Shown: positions 23,215-36,294, numbered from the stretch's first letter. The stretch is 64,000 nt of DNA from Nectonema munidae (GCA_030549495.1 JAUIRK010000896.1:1223501-1287500); one strand, 5' to 3'. The notes: generated from the sequence alone by a model not told the origin. Made by a program: numbers and translations.

Positions 23215-26070
23215 CTGAAATATAGTCAAAAATATTTCAGCAGAGTAAGAATTTTGACGAATCAAATTTTTGACACCATTTACGTGCGCCCATACACCCA
23301 CACCCACACACAGACGCACAACTAAGCCATTTATTTGATATCACTCGCATATTTAATTTCAAAAATATGATTATAATTTTAGTATAAACAGAAAACTTTT
23401 TACTAATATTAATGGTATAAAATATTTTTTTCTTTGAAAATAATTCTACAAGATTTTTTGAACAAATTACTAAAATTAAAGATAAACCACGTTTGTTTCG
23501 ACCACTAGAAAATAGAGTTATATAATTTTCCCCTTTTTTCGATCATTGATTCTAAATTATAACATTTGAGACAAAAGTTTATGTTTTGAAAATAAAAATT
23601 AAGTTCAAGTTTTAATATGATTCAATTTAAGAACAAACTATTATCCAAAATAAAATTTTAAAATGGGATAATTTTATCTTAATCTTAAAAATGAAAAAAA
23701 TAAAAGCTTCAATCAAAGGAAATAAAAGCTTCTAAAGTGAAAAGGATGTACACTTTTGTTTAGAGGGATACAGAATCCGGCATTGCATAAATACTCAAAA
23801 TGGCGAGTATGTTGCTGTACACAGGTAAAACCAAATGTTTTTAATACAAACAAAGGTATTTAGACCATTATAATTTCTAAATCCATTTTTCCCCACAACA
23901 TTTCAAAATAGAGATGAAACATTGATTGTTATTATTGTAGTATTAGATGAAAATTTAATTTTGAAAGATTATTTTTCACACTAATGAGGGATCTTAGTTT
24001 GGGCTATTTTTACAGACAATAAATTGATTAAAAAAATAACAGAAGTTAAAATCTTTTAATGAATTACAAATCGTAGTAGACTGCCATGGAGGGGTCATTT
24101 TAAATTTTATCGAGTTAACTCTATCTAGAATAAAATGAAACGCTTACTAACATTTGTCTTGCATTTCATTTTTCAAGTATTCCAAGGAAAAAATGAAAAA
24201 ACAATTCCTATTTTTGTATATCTCTAGTGAATAGCAAAGATATCTAAAATATTTGTACACCTGAATGAAAGTCAAAAAGGTTAACATTTGCCACCCATCA
24301 CCACTGAATTTATATCGATTTGGTCTTTCTTTTAATAACTTTTACAGCAGTTTTTATATGGCAATTGGTCAATGTTTATTAAAAAATCCTATTTTAACTA
24401 AAATTTTAAAACGAAAAAATAAAAAATAGAAAACAAATTATTTTTTTACAAATAAACATTTTTGTAGATTTAATAATGAAAAAATTAATTTTTTAGACTG
24501 AAATAGGTCATTTTTTCAAGTTAAAAAATAAAGATTTTTTATTAAAATCAAAATTTAATACTGCTAGGTTAAATTTCTTTCAGAATTAAACATTTTTTTT
24601 CTATAATAGAAATATTAATAAAAATATTTTTTTGATAGAAAAATTAAATTGATTTTTAATAACTTACCTAGTAGTAAATAACATTTACTTTTGAGGTCAG
24701 TTTTCTCTCACACATTTTAAATTCAAAGCAAAAAAACGGTTAAAATCACGATGTATTCCAAACTAAATGAGCCTTGGATGTAGGAATTATAATCCCTTCC
24801 ATACTCCAAAGATTAAGCTCGATGTGTATATGAAAGCCAAGTGTCTAGGAAATCCTACCGGCACCCCTATAAAAAATTTTAAATCAGGGTGCAATTATTA
24901 TCAAACAATACTGCTCCAAGAACATATGGGATAAAGTTTAAAATTATGAACTTGCTTACTGGATTGTTGTAGATTGGAGAATACGACTCTTTGCAATTAT
25001 TTTCAGGAGGAAAGCCCAGGTACACTTCTTGACTAATGGGCACAGATTTTGATTTCTCATTTAAACATTTTCTGCCCTTCCTGAAAAAAGATAAATATAC
25101 GAAAAGATTAATAGTAAATTTTAAGGATAAAAAGCGTGACATTATTGAAATTACAAAAAATTTTATTTGAGAAAAGTCTTTGTAACCAAAATTTTTCCCC
25201 TCTCCCTCTGCTCTAGCTGATAATTTCGTTTATTCCAAGGACGTTGTTTCATTTTTGCATAAAGTTAAAATATATTATAAATTTTTAACTTTAAGTTTCA
25301 GATGTCACCCTTTTTTCAACTTTTTTTTATAATAGTGGAACGTGTGATTAATCTTTTAAATTTATATACTCTTGATATTCTAAAAAAATAGGCATAACCA
25401 ATGCAGATAATAAATAAAAGATATATCATATTACTTGTTATATGCAAGAATTGAATCAAAAGAATATACTTATAAAATGGCTAAGTCCATAATGATAAAT
25501 CGTTATAAAAGTCAAAAAAAGTTAAAGCATTTAATTTTTTCTCTTATATCGATGTAGATTTGCTTTTTTCACTTGGAACAATATCAATTTGAAAATATCA
25601 TAAATATGCTCCTTATGAAAGAATAATTTCAAAGTAACTTTCTTTTTTATGTATCTGTATTAAGTTGATTTTTTCCAATTTTAGTAAATTAATTTTTGAA
25701 AAATAAATTAAAGTTTATAATGATGGTGAAGTAAGTTGGATGTATTATATGAGGCTTAACTTGCTTGCTTTGCCTATCAATAATAATGACAGAGTGAATG
25801 AGACACATTATTTTTGATTGTCACATACATACATCATACACTCACTCATAAAGATAAAACACAAAAGGAAAAAAATGCACAATTGCGCCACTTGTATTGA
25901 ACTATGAAGAAAGTAGGTTTGATGCGGGATCGAACCCAAGACCTTGAGTTATCCAAATCCAGTATCTAATCAACTTTACTTAGGCCCCCATTGAAAAATA
26001 TTTACATATAAAATGAATATAAGTGGTACAAGGATAGAACGTTGAAGTACGCCTATATTCGAAGAAGAAG

Positions 26071-26102
<32 letters not shown>

Positions 26103-29100
26103 GCATTTTATTTTTTACAAGTAAACAAGAAAATACACCGAACTTGGTACAACAAAATATTAAACGAGAAATACGATAAAGAAATAAACAAGTAGTAAAA
26201 AAAAGAAATCAGTTTCAAAACTAGCAAAAAAAGAATTCATATCGTTTGCATCAAAATTTACGATATTAAAAGAAGTAATGAAAAGTTTATGACATTCCTC
26301 TCCCTTTACTATATGTTTTTAAATGAGCAAACTTAAAAAATATTATACAATTTATTTTTAGATTGAGCAACTATTTAAAAAAAATTTTCCCTAATGATCA
26401 TTCACGCTTAAATTAAGATGGTGGATAAAACAATTTTCATTAGAAATATTGATACAACCTGCAAAGAATATTAGATGTAGACTTTATCGTGAAGTTGTTT
26501 TTTTCTAGTAGTAAAAGTGAAATTTAATTAAAAAATCCTTATAAACAACGAAAGGCAAGAATAGATTTGCAGCACTTGGAGATTTGCAAGCACTCTTTTG
26601 AATTAAAAATTCTGATACTTTTACCTTCCTCATGTTACCCCTCAATTATTGTTAGGGTGTACCTCTCAGCAACAGGGGTTCGATTCTCAAGGCTCCCAAC
26701 TCTTAAAAACAAATTCACAAAAACTGTGATTGCGAGCACTGCTCTATCTCTTCTGTGTTTCAATTTTCTCATACACTCATTCAAACCTCCTTGCTTTCAT
26801 CTTTTAGCACAAAAAAGTCTTCGTCATCTCTTTTTTCTGTAAAATAAAATTTTTGTCATCTCTTTTTACAAATTGCTGTTAACCATATCGTTTTCAGAGT
26901 TTACCTAGCCAATCACTGTTTCTTATTGAACAACATCTAGCAGCTTGGCAGAATCATTTTCGTTTTTTGCTTTCTCCAAACACTCACAAAATTAACAAAC
27001 TACACAACAAAGCCAAATAGTATGCACAATTTTTCCAAATAATTTTTTTCCTTTTTTGAAATTTGATATTAAAGATGGTAATTGAATATTTTTATTTCTA
27101 GGTCACTATGGAATTGGAAGGTTTTCCAATACGAAACTAGTCATAACTATTTAGTTTAATACTAAACTAAGTAAAACTGATCAACCATCAACCCAATTAA
27201 CACATTCAATTTTGATGTCAATTAACTAGATAAATAAATAGTTAATTATGCCTAAAGATGGTTAGCTGGCGGTTTAATTAATAGATTAACAGGTAATTCT
27301 TATTCAGAAAACACTTAGTTGATTAAATTTTTTTAACATTCATTCATAACTTAAGTTTCCATTTTTTAATCTTGACGTAAACAGTTTATTAAAAGTAGTA
27401 AGTAATAACAACAAAGTACCAATATTAAAATGCTATAAAATGGACTCTAATGATAAAAAGGACTCTTGCTTCACTCAATTTTTTTGCAATTACGAATGTT
27501 AACTTGCATTCGTTTTTACTTTCATAGAAATTTCGGAAAAATTACAATATTTCTATACCTAGTGAACTTAGAAATTCTTACTGATGATGCCTTTTTGTTT
27601 GATGAACTTCCGGTTTATAAATACATCATGAAAAATGATTATTTCTCAATAAAAAATGGATAAACTTTTAGTTTTACACCTACATACTAGAAAAATACGA
27701 AATTTTATGAAAATTAAATCAAATTGTTTTGAGTAAATTTTAGAATCTAGAGTTATTTGAAGCGTTTGAAAATATGAATTCATAACAAGTCTTTTGAATA
27801 GAAAAGAGTAGAAAATTCAAGTATTATACTAAATAAAGTATTATTCGCATGATTCCTTCGCGATAAATTCAGAATGCGAAAGTTTTAAAAAAATGGAATA
27901 AAAAAAAATTCTTACATTTGTGAAAAACTTATTTGAGAACAGTTAGAAAATGAGCGAGGAGTTTGGTAGTTAAATTGAGTATACATCAAATATCTCTGGC
28001 AATTAGTAAAGGAATCGCCGTGTTGACCTCCAAGACTTAAGTGTAAAGAAACTTAAGGGAAAGATCAAAGGATTTATGAAAACTTACATGTGTCCCATTT
28101 CATGCGCCAGAAACAAAACAGAGGAATACATATTTTCAAATTTGGCGACACCATATGCGTTATTATTGCAGACGGCACCTATGGATGCTCTGCCTAATAT
28201 AAAATTATGAATAAACTTCACACGTTGTTTAAAATTTTTTATTTAAATTTGGGAAAAGCGATTAATATTTAAATTTTGAATTCTTTAATAAAAAATTTCA
28301 AGCTTTTTAGCTGTCTAAATAAATTTTTTTGAAAAATAGGTCAACTTTTTAAAATTCTTTCAACAAACACAGCTAATAATGATAAGATCGATAATTTCCG
28401 ATTATTCTGTTTTTCTAGAATAAATTTTTGGTTTGTTTATGATTTTTTAGCTAAAACTCTTTTTTAAGATTTCAGTATATGGGTGTCTAATGTCAATATG
28501 TATGTATTCGTGTATATGTATCACGGGCGAATCTAGAAATTGGCATTAGGGGGGGGGGGGGGGTGGATTTTACTATGCTAGAACTCAAATTTGAAGCATA
28601 TAAATTTAAGCTTTATCAAATTATAAGTTTATTATAAGAAAGTAACTAGATTAAGAACTAAGAGGTTTAAGGAGCCTCATCCGTCTAGGACTCTTTTTAG
28701 CATACATACAAATAATGGTGTCAATATCCAATCGAATATCTTTGTGAACAAAAAGAAGAATGAGAGAGAGAGAGCATTAAAACGATCCTTATTCATTGAA
28801 CTGCGAAGCCGGTGCCGCCCCTTTAATTCGCCAGTGTGTATGCATGTATGTGTGTGCGGATGTATGTCTGGGTGTTTTTTGTGCCAGACGTGTATTAATA
28901 CAAATAAATAGGAAAGTTTGTGTCAAGATGTCAAAAAATATATATGTAAATGTATGTATATATTCGATTTCCTACCTCTAAAATAGTTTTCTAAAATTTT
29001 CCATTTAGAAAATGGCAAAATATTTATCAAATATTATGCAAATTGGAGGAAAAATTTGAATTGTCAAAAACAGCTATAGAGTGCTTTTTTTAAAAAAAAA

Positions 29101-32100
29101 AAAAAGAAAAAAAGTATATAAATGCCCGTAATTTCATTGTTACAACCTAATGAAATAAGCAATGATGCACATTAGTCTTTTGTTTTTCATCGGGATGCCA
29201 AAAAATGGTTTTTTTTTTGCCAAAATGAGTTAAAGGCCTTTCTTTGTCGGCCTAAGGATATAAATGGAAGCAAAAAAGCGTAAGTCGATCATAAATTACT
29301 TAAATCATAAAATCAATTTTATAAAAGAGTATAAAAGTTAGTTCCTCCTCTATACAGCCTTTTGAGATAAATTGATGGTGACAGTTTTTGTGTCAAAAAT
29401 AATTACTGTATTTTATTCAGGAAATGAATAAGTGACCTAGTGTGATCTATTTTATAGATTTTATATACATATATGTAATATTCCGGTATTTTTATCTTAA
29501 AATTTTCATCTACCTTGATCCACAAAAGTTTCAAGTCAAATTTATTTAGTCTTTTATAATTCGTTTTTTAAATTGCAAATGATTTGTAATTTCTAGAATG
29601 AGCTTTGAAAAAAAAGCTTGACTTTAAAAATCTTTACCTCTGTAAGCATCTGTAAGCGTACTGAAATAAGAAAAATAATTTTTTTGTATAAAAGAAAGGA
29701 AAAAGGATTTTACGAAGTACTCATCACGATCAAATCACATTCTGGATACTTTTCTAATAAGCCAGAGCGTCCAAGTTCTATGTGTGTATATTTAACAGAC
29801 GTCGGATAAACTATTCCCTGAAAATATATAAAAAAAAGAAGTAATTAGATTTAAAAAAGCATAAATTACTCTTGCATTTTTTAAGGGAGCACTCTCATAA
29901 AAAGCATAAAAATATAAAAAATTTTAACTTTTAACAAAAAAATCATTCCCACGGTATTAAACCTAAAACTATACAACTTTAGTTATATTTGATATTATCT
30001 TATGAAGTATAAAAATTATTTTTCAAAAAGTTTATATAAATTTTTTATATAAATAAAAATATATATAAAATTTATAATAAAATAAATTGAAATTTTAGTA
30101 TAATTATAAACAACTTAGTTTTTTTACTTTTTTTAAAAAATAATAAAAATGAAAACAATGAATGGTCTGCTGTCAAAATGATTATTTGTGATACTACAGC
30201 TACAAATACTGTTCGCTTTACATGAGTTGTAGTTAGATTTCAGCAAAAAATGTTGAAATTAGGTTTGAATAAACCTCAATTTGTTGGTTGCCAACATCAT
30301 ATTTGGATATAATCTTGAGACATGTTCTTGATTTTTATTTTCCTGTAAACTCAATTGATATGTTCAATGTTCATACAGATGATAGTTAAAAATTACGATG
30401 AATTAAATAAATATAACTCCTGAAATCGTTAGGCCTGATTTTAAAAATCTTGGCTGGAGGGATGATTTTAAATTTATGTACTTGATGGAAGTCTAGAGCA
30501 ATTTACACTCTTATTGCTTATTTCCTTTTACCCGATTACAGAGAAAAATTAGAAAGTGCTGTCAATTTCATAACTTAAGGTTGGCAAGAAATATGGTTCT
30601 CTAACCAAAAGTTTAAGCATGAAAACTATGGGAAGCTTTTTAATTGCATTCAGAATACGAAAAGCAAAAGTGCTGAAAAATGCTTCAAAAATCACTTGGT
30701 GAAAGATACTTCAGTTGTTGACATACCGCGAAGGAATATTATTGCACAAAGAGCAATAAAACTAATGGAATAGCTTGAAGAAAAATTGCAAAACCGAAAA
30801 ATATGTTGATTTAAGATTTGTTTAAAAAAATAATTTAGATTAAATTGTGAATAAATTATAATTTTTGCACTTTTTTTTAACATATAATAATTTTTGTAAA
30901 ATTTAGGATATAAAAATATGATAAAATGCATTCTGGGTTAACTTTTTGATAAGTAAATTATTTTTAATGTCATAATTAGTTTTTATCCCAAAAATTCATT
31001 GAACAAACAAATTTCATCACCCTATAGTGGACTGATTTTTATAGGAGGCAAAAGTTACTTTATAAACTTATGAGTCAATAGAACCAAACTTGTACTGTAA
31101 AAATCTCTATTCCAGCTTCATCTTCTTTACAACATTGCCAACTGAGGGTATGCAGCAAACAAAGAATGACGCTTCTTTCAAAAAAGGCAATACGTCTAGT
31201 CTTACTGCACTTTTCACATACTTCTAAGTCGTTTTATAAAAATATCATTCAAAATGTGATGATCTGTATTATCTACGTGTTTTAGTTTTTCTATTTAACT
31301 TCAATTGTCAAGTTTTACGTAGTATTTTCTCTGATTGGTTTGTTTATAATATTGAATTGAAGGATTTTCTTTGCGTAACTTTCGCCATATAGTTGTGCAA
31401 AGATATAGAATCTATTTTTATAATATAGTATCTCCTCGGTAATATTTACCCAACATTTGTGATAAATTTAACATGTAAAGTTGGAGATAAAATGTTAAAA
31501 ATGAAATGTGAACTAAAATAAATATAAAACAGTTAACTATATAAAAGTTGACTGACCTCACAAAAAGCAGATATTGCAAAAAATACACATTTTTTTTTGT
31601 AAAACCTAGCCTATGTTCACCGCAAAGAGAGAGTTTTCCAATGATACCATTTCAATAAAAAATTTCTTCACGTTATGCTTTTGGAGAAACTATTTTTACT
31701 AAAATTTACAAGCCCAATTAACAAAAACTTAAAAAGCTTTTGCTAAAATAAACTAGCCATGCGTATATGGCAATTCGAATGATATCTATATCATGATGAA
31801 CACATATTGAATAACAGTCAATTCTTCATACTAGCTTAAAAGATGAGGTATCGAAGTAAAAATTATTTGCTATTTATTGAAAGATAAAGCTTCTAAAATT
31901 TAAACTTACTTGATATTTGAAAACATTTGCCAATCGAATTCCAATGTCGACTGAAGCATAAACTTCCTTCATCTTAAAAATGAATAATATATTTTTGATA
32001 TTCTTTTTTGTAAAGGTGAGGAGTTTTACCATGACAAACAACTTCTTCAGCATATTTTCACTTAGCACATCGCTAGTGATGCAAACGTCAACCGAATACA
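23077..32100 (-). CDS. Reprolysin-type (ADAM/ADAMTS-like) metalloprotease, partial gene model
   Basis: Six minus-strand exons were recognised: 32030-32100, 31910-31972, 29721-29817, 28088-28193, 24960-25080 and 23077-23214. The first four join in phase to give the start of a zinc protease domain (VDVCITSDVLSENMLKK, EVYASVDIGIRLANVFKYQ, GRSGLLEKYPECDLIVM, RASIGAVCNNN) ending in LAHEMGHM. HEMGH holds two zinc-binding His and the catalytic Glu. The last two join in phase and match the Cys-rich region after the protease of ADAMTS-like enzymes (RKCLNEKSKS, FPPENNCKESYSP, CQQTKCFKQ, WYCNLKDGSITKDRSDG). The exon that should carry the third zinc His (GxxH) and the Met-turn was not found between 25081 and 28087. 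The 5' part (signal, prodomain) and the 3' end are also unseen. The product would be a secreted or membrane protease. Either the gene is incomplete or an exon escaped me. Confidence 0.6.
24960..25080 (-). CDS. Metalloprotease Cys-rich exon 1
   Basis: Acceptor CTTTTTTCAG, donor CCA|GTAAGC. Encodes KGRKCLNEKSKSVPISQEVY then LGFPPENNCKESYSPIYNNP, matching the CLxxxP...G...C pattern after the ADAMTS catalytic domain. Confidence 0.55.
25878..25989 (-). repeat. tRNA-derived SINE (family 2), copy 1
   Basis: On the minus strand: an A-box-like TAAGTAAAGTTG (25982-25971), B-box GGTTCGATCCC (25936-25926) and the shared tail ending GGCGCAATTGTG. It lies in the metalloprotease intron. Close copies lie at 34577 and 48608. 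Confidence 0.75.
26061..26101. repeat. (GAA)n microsatellite
   Basis: Perfect GAA repeat of about 13 units. Confidence 0.95.
28088..28193 (-). CDS. Metalloprotease active-site exon (HEMGH)
   Basis: Acceptor TATATTAG before 28193, strong donor CAT|GTAAGT after 28088. Encodes RASIGAVCNNNAYGVAKFEN then MYSSVLFLAHEMGHM. HExxH is the zinc-binding and catalytic signature; the exon break falls just after it. Confidence 0.75.
28549..28563. repeat. Poly-G run
   Basis: Fifteen consecutive G, striking in this AT-rich window; its length is prone to sequencing error. Confidence 0.9.
28830..28970 (+). repeat. Dispersed repeat, copy 1 (second copy 53930)
   Basis: Contains GTATTAATACAAATAAATAG and GAAAGTTTGTGTCAAGATGT followed by a TATG-rich stretch, closely matching 53930-54115. 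The upstream part TCTAATGTCAATATGTATGT near 28486 also matches, so sequence including the poly-G run appears inserted between two halves. Confidence 0.6.
29721..29817 (-). CDS. Metalloprotease exon: middle of protease domain
   Basis: Acceptor TATTTTCAG precedes 29817. It encodes GIVYPTSVKYTHIELGRSG and LLEKYPECDLIVM; the YPEcDlivm strand suits the position before the active-site exon. The donor (ATGA|GTACTT) is weak but gives the right phase. Confidence 0.45.
30150..30790 (+). pseudogene. Transposase-like relic with CxxH motif, copy 1
   Basis: Broken frames give MIICDTTATNT, then NKPQFVGCQHHI, then the C-terminal blocks IWFSNQKFKHENYGKLF, IQNTKSKSAEKCFKNHL and VVDIPRRNIIAQRAIK. The last blocks align with the protein at 37525-37854 (FWFSDQKFEVSTYGKL, SLIDIPRTNIFAERGVKK). 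The Asp in ICDTT and the CQHH are where hAT-like DDE transposases have their first Asp and CxxH. At least four stops or frame changes occur. The family identity is from memory of multicopy invertebrate proteins. Confidence 0.55.
31440..31700 (-). repeat. Dispersed relative of the 61.85-62.55 kb repeat
   Basis: The minus strand carries ATAGGCTAGGTTTTAC, then CTGCTTTTTGTGAGGTCAGT and CATTGGAAAA in the same order as the tandem units near 61854 and 62206. Confidence 0.6.
31910..31972 (-). CDS. Metalloprotease exon: KEVYASVDIGIRLA
   Basis: 63 nt between TTTTTAAG and CAA|GTAAGT, a consensus donor. Encodes MKEVYASVDIGIRLANVFKY plus Q, in phase with both neighbours. Confidence 0.6.
32030..32100 (-). 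CDS. Metalloprotease exon: start of protease domain
   Basis: Acceptor GTGTTTTAG precedes 32100; donor ATG|GTAAAA follows 32030. It encodes YSVDVCITSDVLSENMLKK then LFVM, the first strand and helix of a reprolysin fold. It begins with two bases of a split codon. Confidence 0.55.
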
Positions 32101-32109
32101 CTAAAACAC

Positions 32110-34570
32110 ACAAAAAAGGATTATTATAGGCGTAAAGGTTTTGCACGTATTAAATTTGAAACTGTATCATATAAAATTTTATATATGAGATACTTGATCT
32201 CATAAAGAGTTTTTTTCAAATGGAACAGTATCCGAATCGAAGGTGCTTTGTTATATTATAAGAATGAACGAACGTAATCTGCATCTATGATATTAATATT
32301 TTGTTACTTAAAAGTGCAAAATTTTCTAATATAACCCTTCCCTCTTCTTATTACATTATTTCGATACTTCGAAAAAGAACCAAGATTTTACTTCAAATAT
32401 ATTTTTATACTTCGACAAAGGAAAACAGTTACCACTAGGGTATAAAAATCGTGTTCATTAAATATTAAAAAGTTTTTCAAAGAAGCGTCTTCTGCGTCAT
32501 TTCTTTAATGTATTAAAATATTTTCCATGATTGAAACTACTTCATTCTCTTTTTGTCTGATTCCTTCTGTCTCTCTGATTCATGTGATGTCTTCTATATC
32601 ATAGCCAATTGTATTGGGCTGGAATAATAGCATTTATTTCATCGTTCATATGTCGATGCAATACTTGAAATAACATCTTTTTCTGGAATTCACGGAAATC
32701 TTCTCTTTAATTCACACATATGAGCCCCAAACGTTATCTAAAAATACAAATAAAATTATCCATATTTCAAGAGGTGACAAAATAATTTAAAAGTCATTTA
32801 AAAATGAGAGTGGGGTGAAAAGTTATTATTTTGATCTAATTTATAAAATTTGAAAGAGGCGGATCTAGCAAAAATGTTTTTTGGAATACATATTATACAA
32901 ATATATTTATAATATACAATTCAACAGCAAGAAAGCATTTCTATTTATTTTATAGGAGACTTTCACCAAAAAAATAGTAGAAATAAAAAATATATAAAAT
33001 TAATTCAATGAAATGAACTATTTGTGGTGTAAGTAATAAAAAAATTTGTTTATGTTCACAAATTTGGCACTTCTAAGTAAGATACAAAATATCTAAGTTT
33101 AAATGATGCATATTTTATATAATCTTTTTTTGTGGTAATTATTTTATTCATTTAATATCACTCACATTCAATTGAAATAATAAAGATTCGCATAACCTTC
33201 TCAAAAATAACACAATTATGAGTTCATTTGAAATCGATTTGCCTAAGCTTATCAAAGCGTAGATGTAAATTCCCTTAGATGAATTTATATTGCCCTAAAA
33301 TCAAAAAATGAATTTTATTGAAGCAAGTTTGTTTAGTAGCCTGTTGTATAATATGCGTTAGAAAAAAACATACCAGCAACATTGTGAAAAGTGTTCAACT
33401 TTGCAAATACCTTCATATTTATATGCAAAGATTATTGTTTTTATTACAATTGATCGATAAAATTCATTTCATTTAGCTTGTCTGCTTATTTACCTTTGAT
33501 TCAAGGTAATCACATTTGTATTTGCTGGCATCATTCTCATAAATTAAATGGTGAAAATGAAGGTAAATATTAACACATTTGCAAAAACATCCACACAAGC
33601 TTTTGTATTTTGATGAATTGTGTGATGATGAGTCCTTTGGAAACTAAATAGGACAGAATTGTAATTTCAGTATAACAAATATTTACGCAGAGTGAGCTAG
33701 AATCCATTATTTGAGATCTAAGCTAAATAAATATTCCCAACAAATTTTGTGAAAAATAAAATGAAATGAACGATGTTTGTATATTTCAACACAGCAGGTA
33801 TACAAGTTATGCGATGTCCAAGAAATACTTTAATTATGAGAATTTATTGGATTTCTTCATTCGTTTGTGAGTTTAGAAGATATAATCGGTTAAAATTATA
33901 AGGGCTTAATAAATTTATTAAAAGTTATCAAAAAAAAGGTGTTAACCGTATCTCACCCATTAAATATTAAAGTATCTTTATAAACTTGCAATGGGGAGTT
34001 AAAAAAAGTATAAATTGAGACTTGAAAACAAACGATATTTTTAACTAATCAATATAAACTCTCGAATGCACTAGGGTAAGTATAGAATGTCATTTAATTT
34101 TAACTTGAAGGGTAGCAATAATGTTAATGTTATTTGGAAAACATTCCTAATCAGTTTCATTTTAAAATAAATGTGTTTTTTTCTAAAATAATAAATGAAA
34201 ACACGTAATATTTAATGGAAATTTTTTAACTAAATTTTCAATTGAAATTATATGGATTAACTCTCGTATCCACCCTTTTTACATTAATTGAGATATTAAA
34301 TCATGTCACAAAGGATTTTTCAAACTCATTATATGAAAACAGTACACATTTTTTAAGCCATCCTATATATTTTCCCCCAACCCTCAAAGGACGGAGTGCG
34401 AGTTTTACGTCACCTATAATTTTCAAAGTCAATTTACACAATGAAGTTAATATGTAAGTCATATTGAAACTGACATGTAATTTTTTTCTTTTTTTATCAA
34501 GAATCTTTTCTTAAAAAAATAGAGAAAATAGTTGGTTAGGTGCTAAACCTAAAAAACCTAGCAATCTATC
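32110..34570. other. No recognisable gene
   Basis: AT-rich sequence upstream of the metalloprotease exons. Its missing 5' exons may lie here, but none could be supported. Confidence 0.4.
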
Positions 34571-34576
34571 AAAAAT

Positions 34577-34687
34577 CACAATTGCGCCGCTTGTATCGAA
34601 CTATGAGGAAAGCAGGCTTGATGCGCGATCGAACCCAAAACCTTGAGTTATCGAATCCAGCATCTAACCAACCCTACTCACGTCCCC
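34577..34687 (-). repeat. tRNA-derived SINE (family 2), copy 2
   Basis: Same layout as 25878: minus-strand TGAGTAGGGTTGG, then GGTTCGATCGC (B-box, one change) and the GGCGCAATTGTG end. Confidence 0.75.
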
Positions 34688-34810
34688 ATTTAGTAATGAG
34701 ATAAAACGTCAAAAAAGAATGAAAAAAAACAAAATAGGATAAACAATAATAGTATTTACAAAACAAGATCAAAAATAGGGTACATTATATACATATAATT
34801 ATAAAAAGTT

Positions 34811-35773
34811 TTATATATTAGTCAAAAGGTTTCTAGTCAGGTTACGAGTAAATGCTTTATCACATCTGCTTCGCATAGACCTTTCCATTAAAGATAAGGC
34901 CAAATTCCTGATAAAGTATTTTCTCCCACCTTTTGAAATACTAAGATATAAACTTGGCATGTTGGCTTTTACTATCACCCAACTATTACTGGCCACAATA
35001 TCAAGAAAATTGGTAAAAATTGACATAGGCCAATGGGAGGTGACTTGAGTTATGTCGATGTTTTGATAGACATAATGTAAACAGGTTTACAATTATTTTG
35101 CGTGTTTTTCGGGAATGTATATACTCAGAGAAGCATACTCCGTATACAAAACCTATTTTCACATTTCGCCAACTTCAAATTTTTAAATGTTCAGGTCCTA
35201 ACAAATATGGTATAAATCTACGACCACTTCTAATAATGCCACATATAGTTAACCCTTGATTATTAGCCCAAATGCAAAGTTCATGTGCCATAAAAAACGG
35301 TCTACATAAATTCCACAGGCTGAAGGTACCTTGGAACTAGTTACGAAGCGTTTTACGATGTTAGTTGTTTTAAAATATTCCTTGTCGGGCAAACCGGTTA
35401 CATACAGTTCACTACCTAGGACATAAAAACTTCTTGAATCATTACAATAATAAACTTTCAAATCATACCGTCCGGCTTTCGAAGTATCATATACTTTTAT
35501 AGGAGATCTACCACTATACCTTACCAATTGTTCGCCTTTTGTTACGTAGTCTGTGGGACACCAATATTTGTAGCAATTATTGATAAACTCATCGTGTATA
35601 TGCCTACCTTCAAAAAAGGTTCTGCATTTTTTTTCTGAGAATAAATACTTTATATCGATCTGTTGGTTTTTAGACTGGCCAATGTGAAATAGACAGCCAA
35701 AATATGCTAGGATATCATCTATTGAGAACTTGTCATAACAATAACGCAAATTTTCAAAAGATGATTCCGTCAT
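34811..35773 (-). pseudogene. Second piggyBac-type transposase, broken
   Basis: A 174-codon frame (35773-35249) covers ENLRYCYDKFSIDDILAYFG, GRSPIKVYD, TNIVKRFVTSSKVPSACG and IYVDRFLWH. It aligns with the copy at 5.2-6.4 kb. The position of the first catalytic Asp (TIDEQ there) reads TKGEQ here, so that Asp is lost. The second (YVDRF) is kept. The third-Asp segment (GVDVANR there) is not readable. A last piece (35026-34811) reads WVIVKANMPSLYLSISKGGR. The copies share family and layout but differ widely, so they are not recent duplicates. Confidence 0.75.
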
Positions 35774-36294
35774 ACTATAAAAATAAAATATTAAAAACTA
35801 CTTATGTAGACGAATTAATTTTTTACCTTTCATTAAGTTTTGCTTTGGTAAATTCATATATATGTCTTATCAAACTTTAATTAAAAAAGAGGCTAAAAAC
35901 TCAAAAAAAATCCGCCATATTTTTAGCGTCACCTTGAGGACCAGGATAAGATAAAACGACGTTATGGATATTCATAGATAAACCTCTTCCACGAACTTTT
36001 CTATTAGGTTCTCAGGAATACATTTGCCCAACAAACATTTCTACTCTGAAATCCTATTTAGGATCGGAGCTGTTCTATTTCCAAAATTCTTACTGAAACT
36101 CAGAAGAATTACAGCCGAATTCAGAAAAAAGCCCTGGCCAAAGCTTAGTGGGGAAGCACAATCTTCCCTCAGCAACAATGGAAAATTGTTTACCTCTACC
36201 AAAGTGCATGGAAATTATAAAGGAATTTGCATGAAGCCCTATCAAATCAATGGAAAGATTTTCTTTCATTCATTTGATTAGGGTTGTTACTCGC

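Noticed and set aside
32630-32740. Possible further metalloprotease exon on the minus strand (EFQKKMLFQVLHRHMNDEIN)
   Set aside because: No convincing acceptor or donor in phase with 32100, and no match to a prodomain.
36024-36281. 85-codon plus-strand frame upstream of the LTR-like unit
   Set aside because: No recognisable domain; could be internal retroelement sequence, but I cannot support it.
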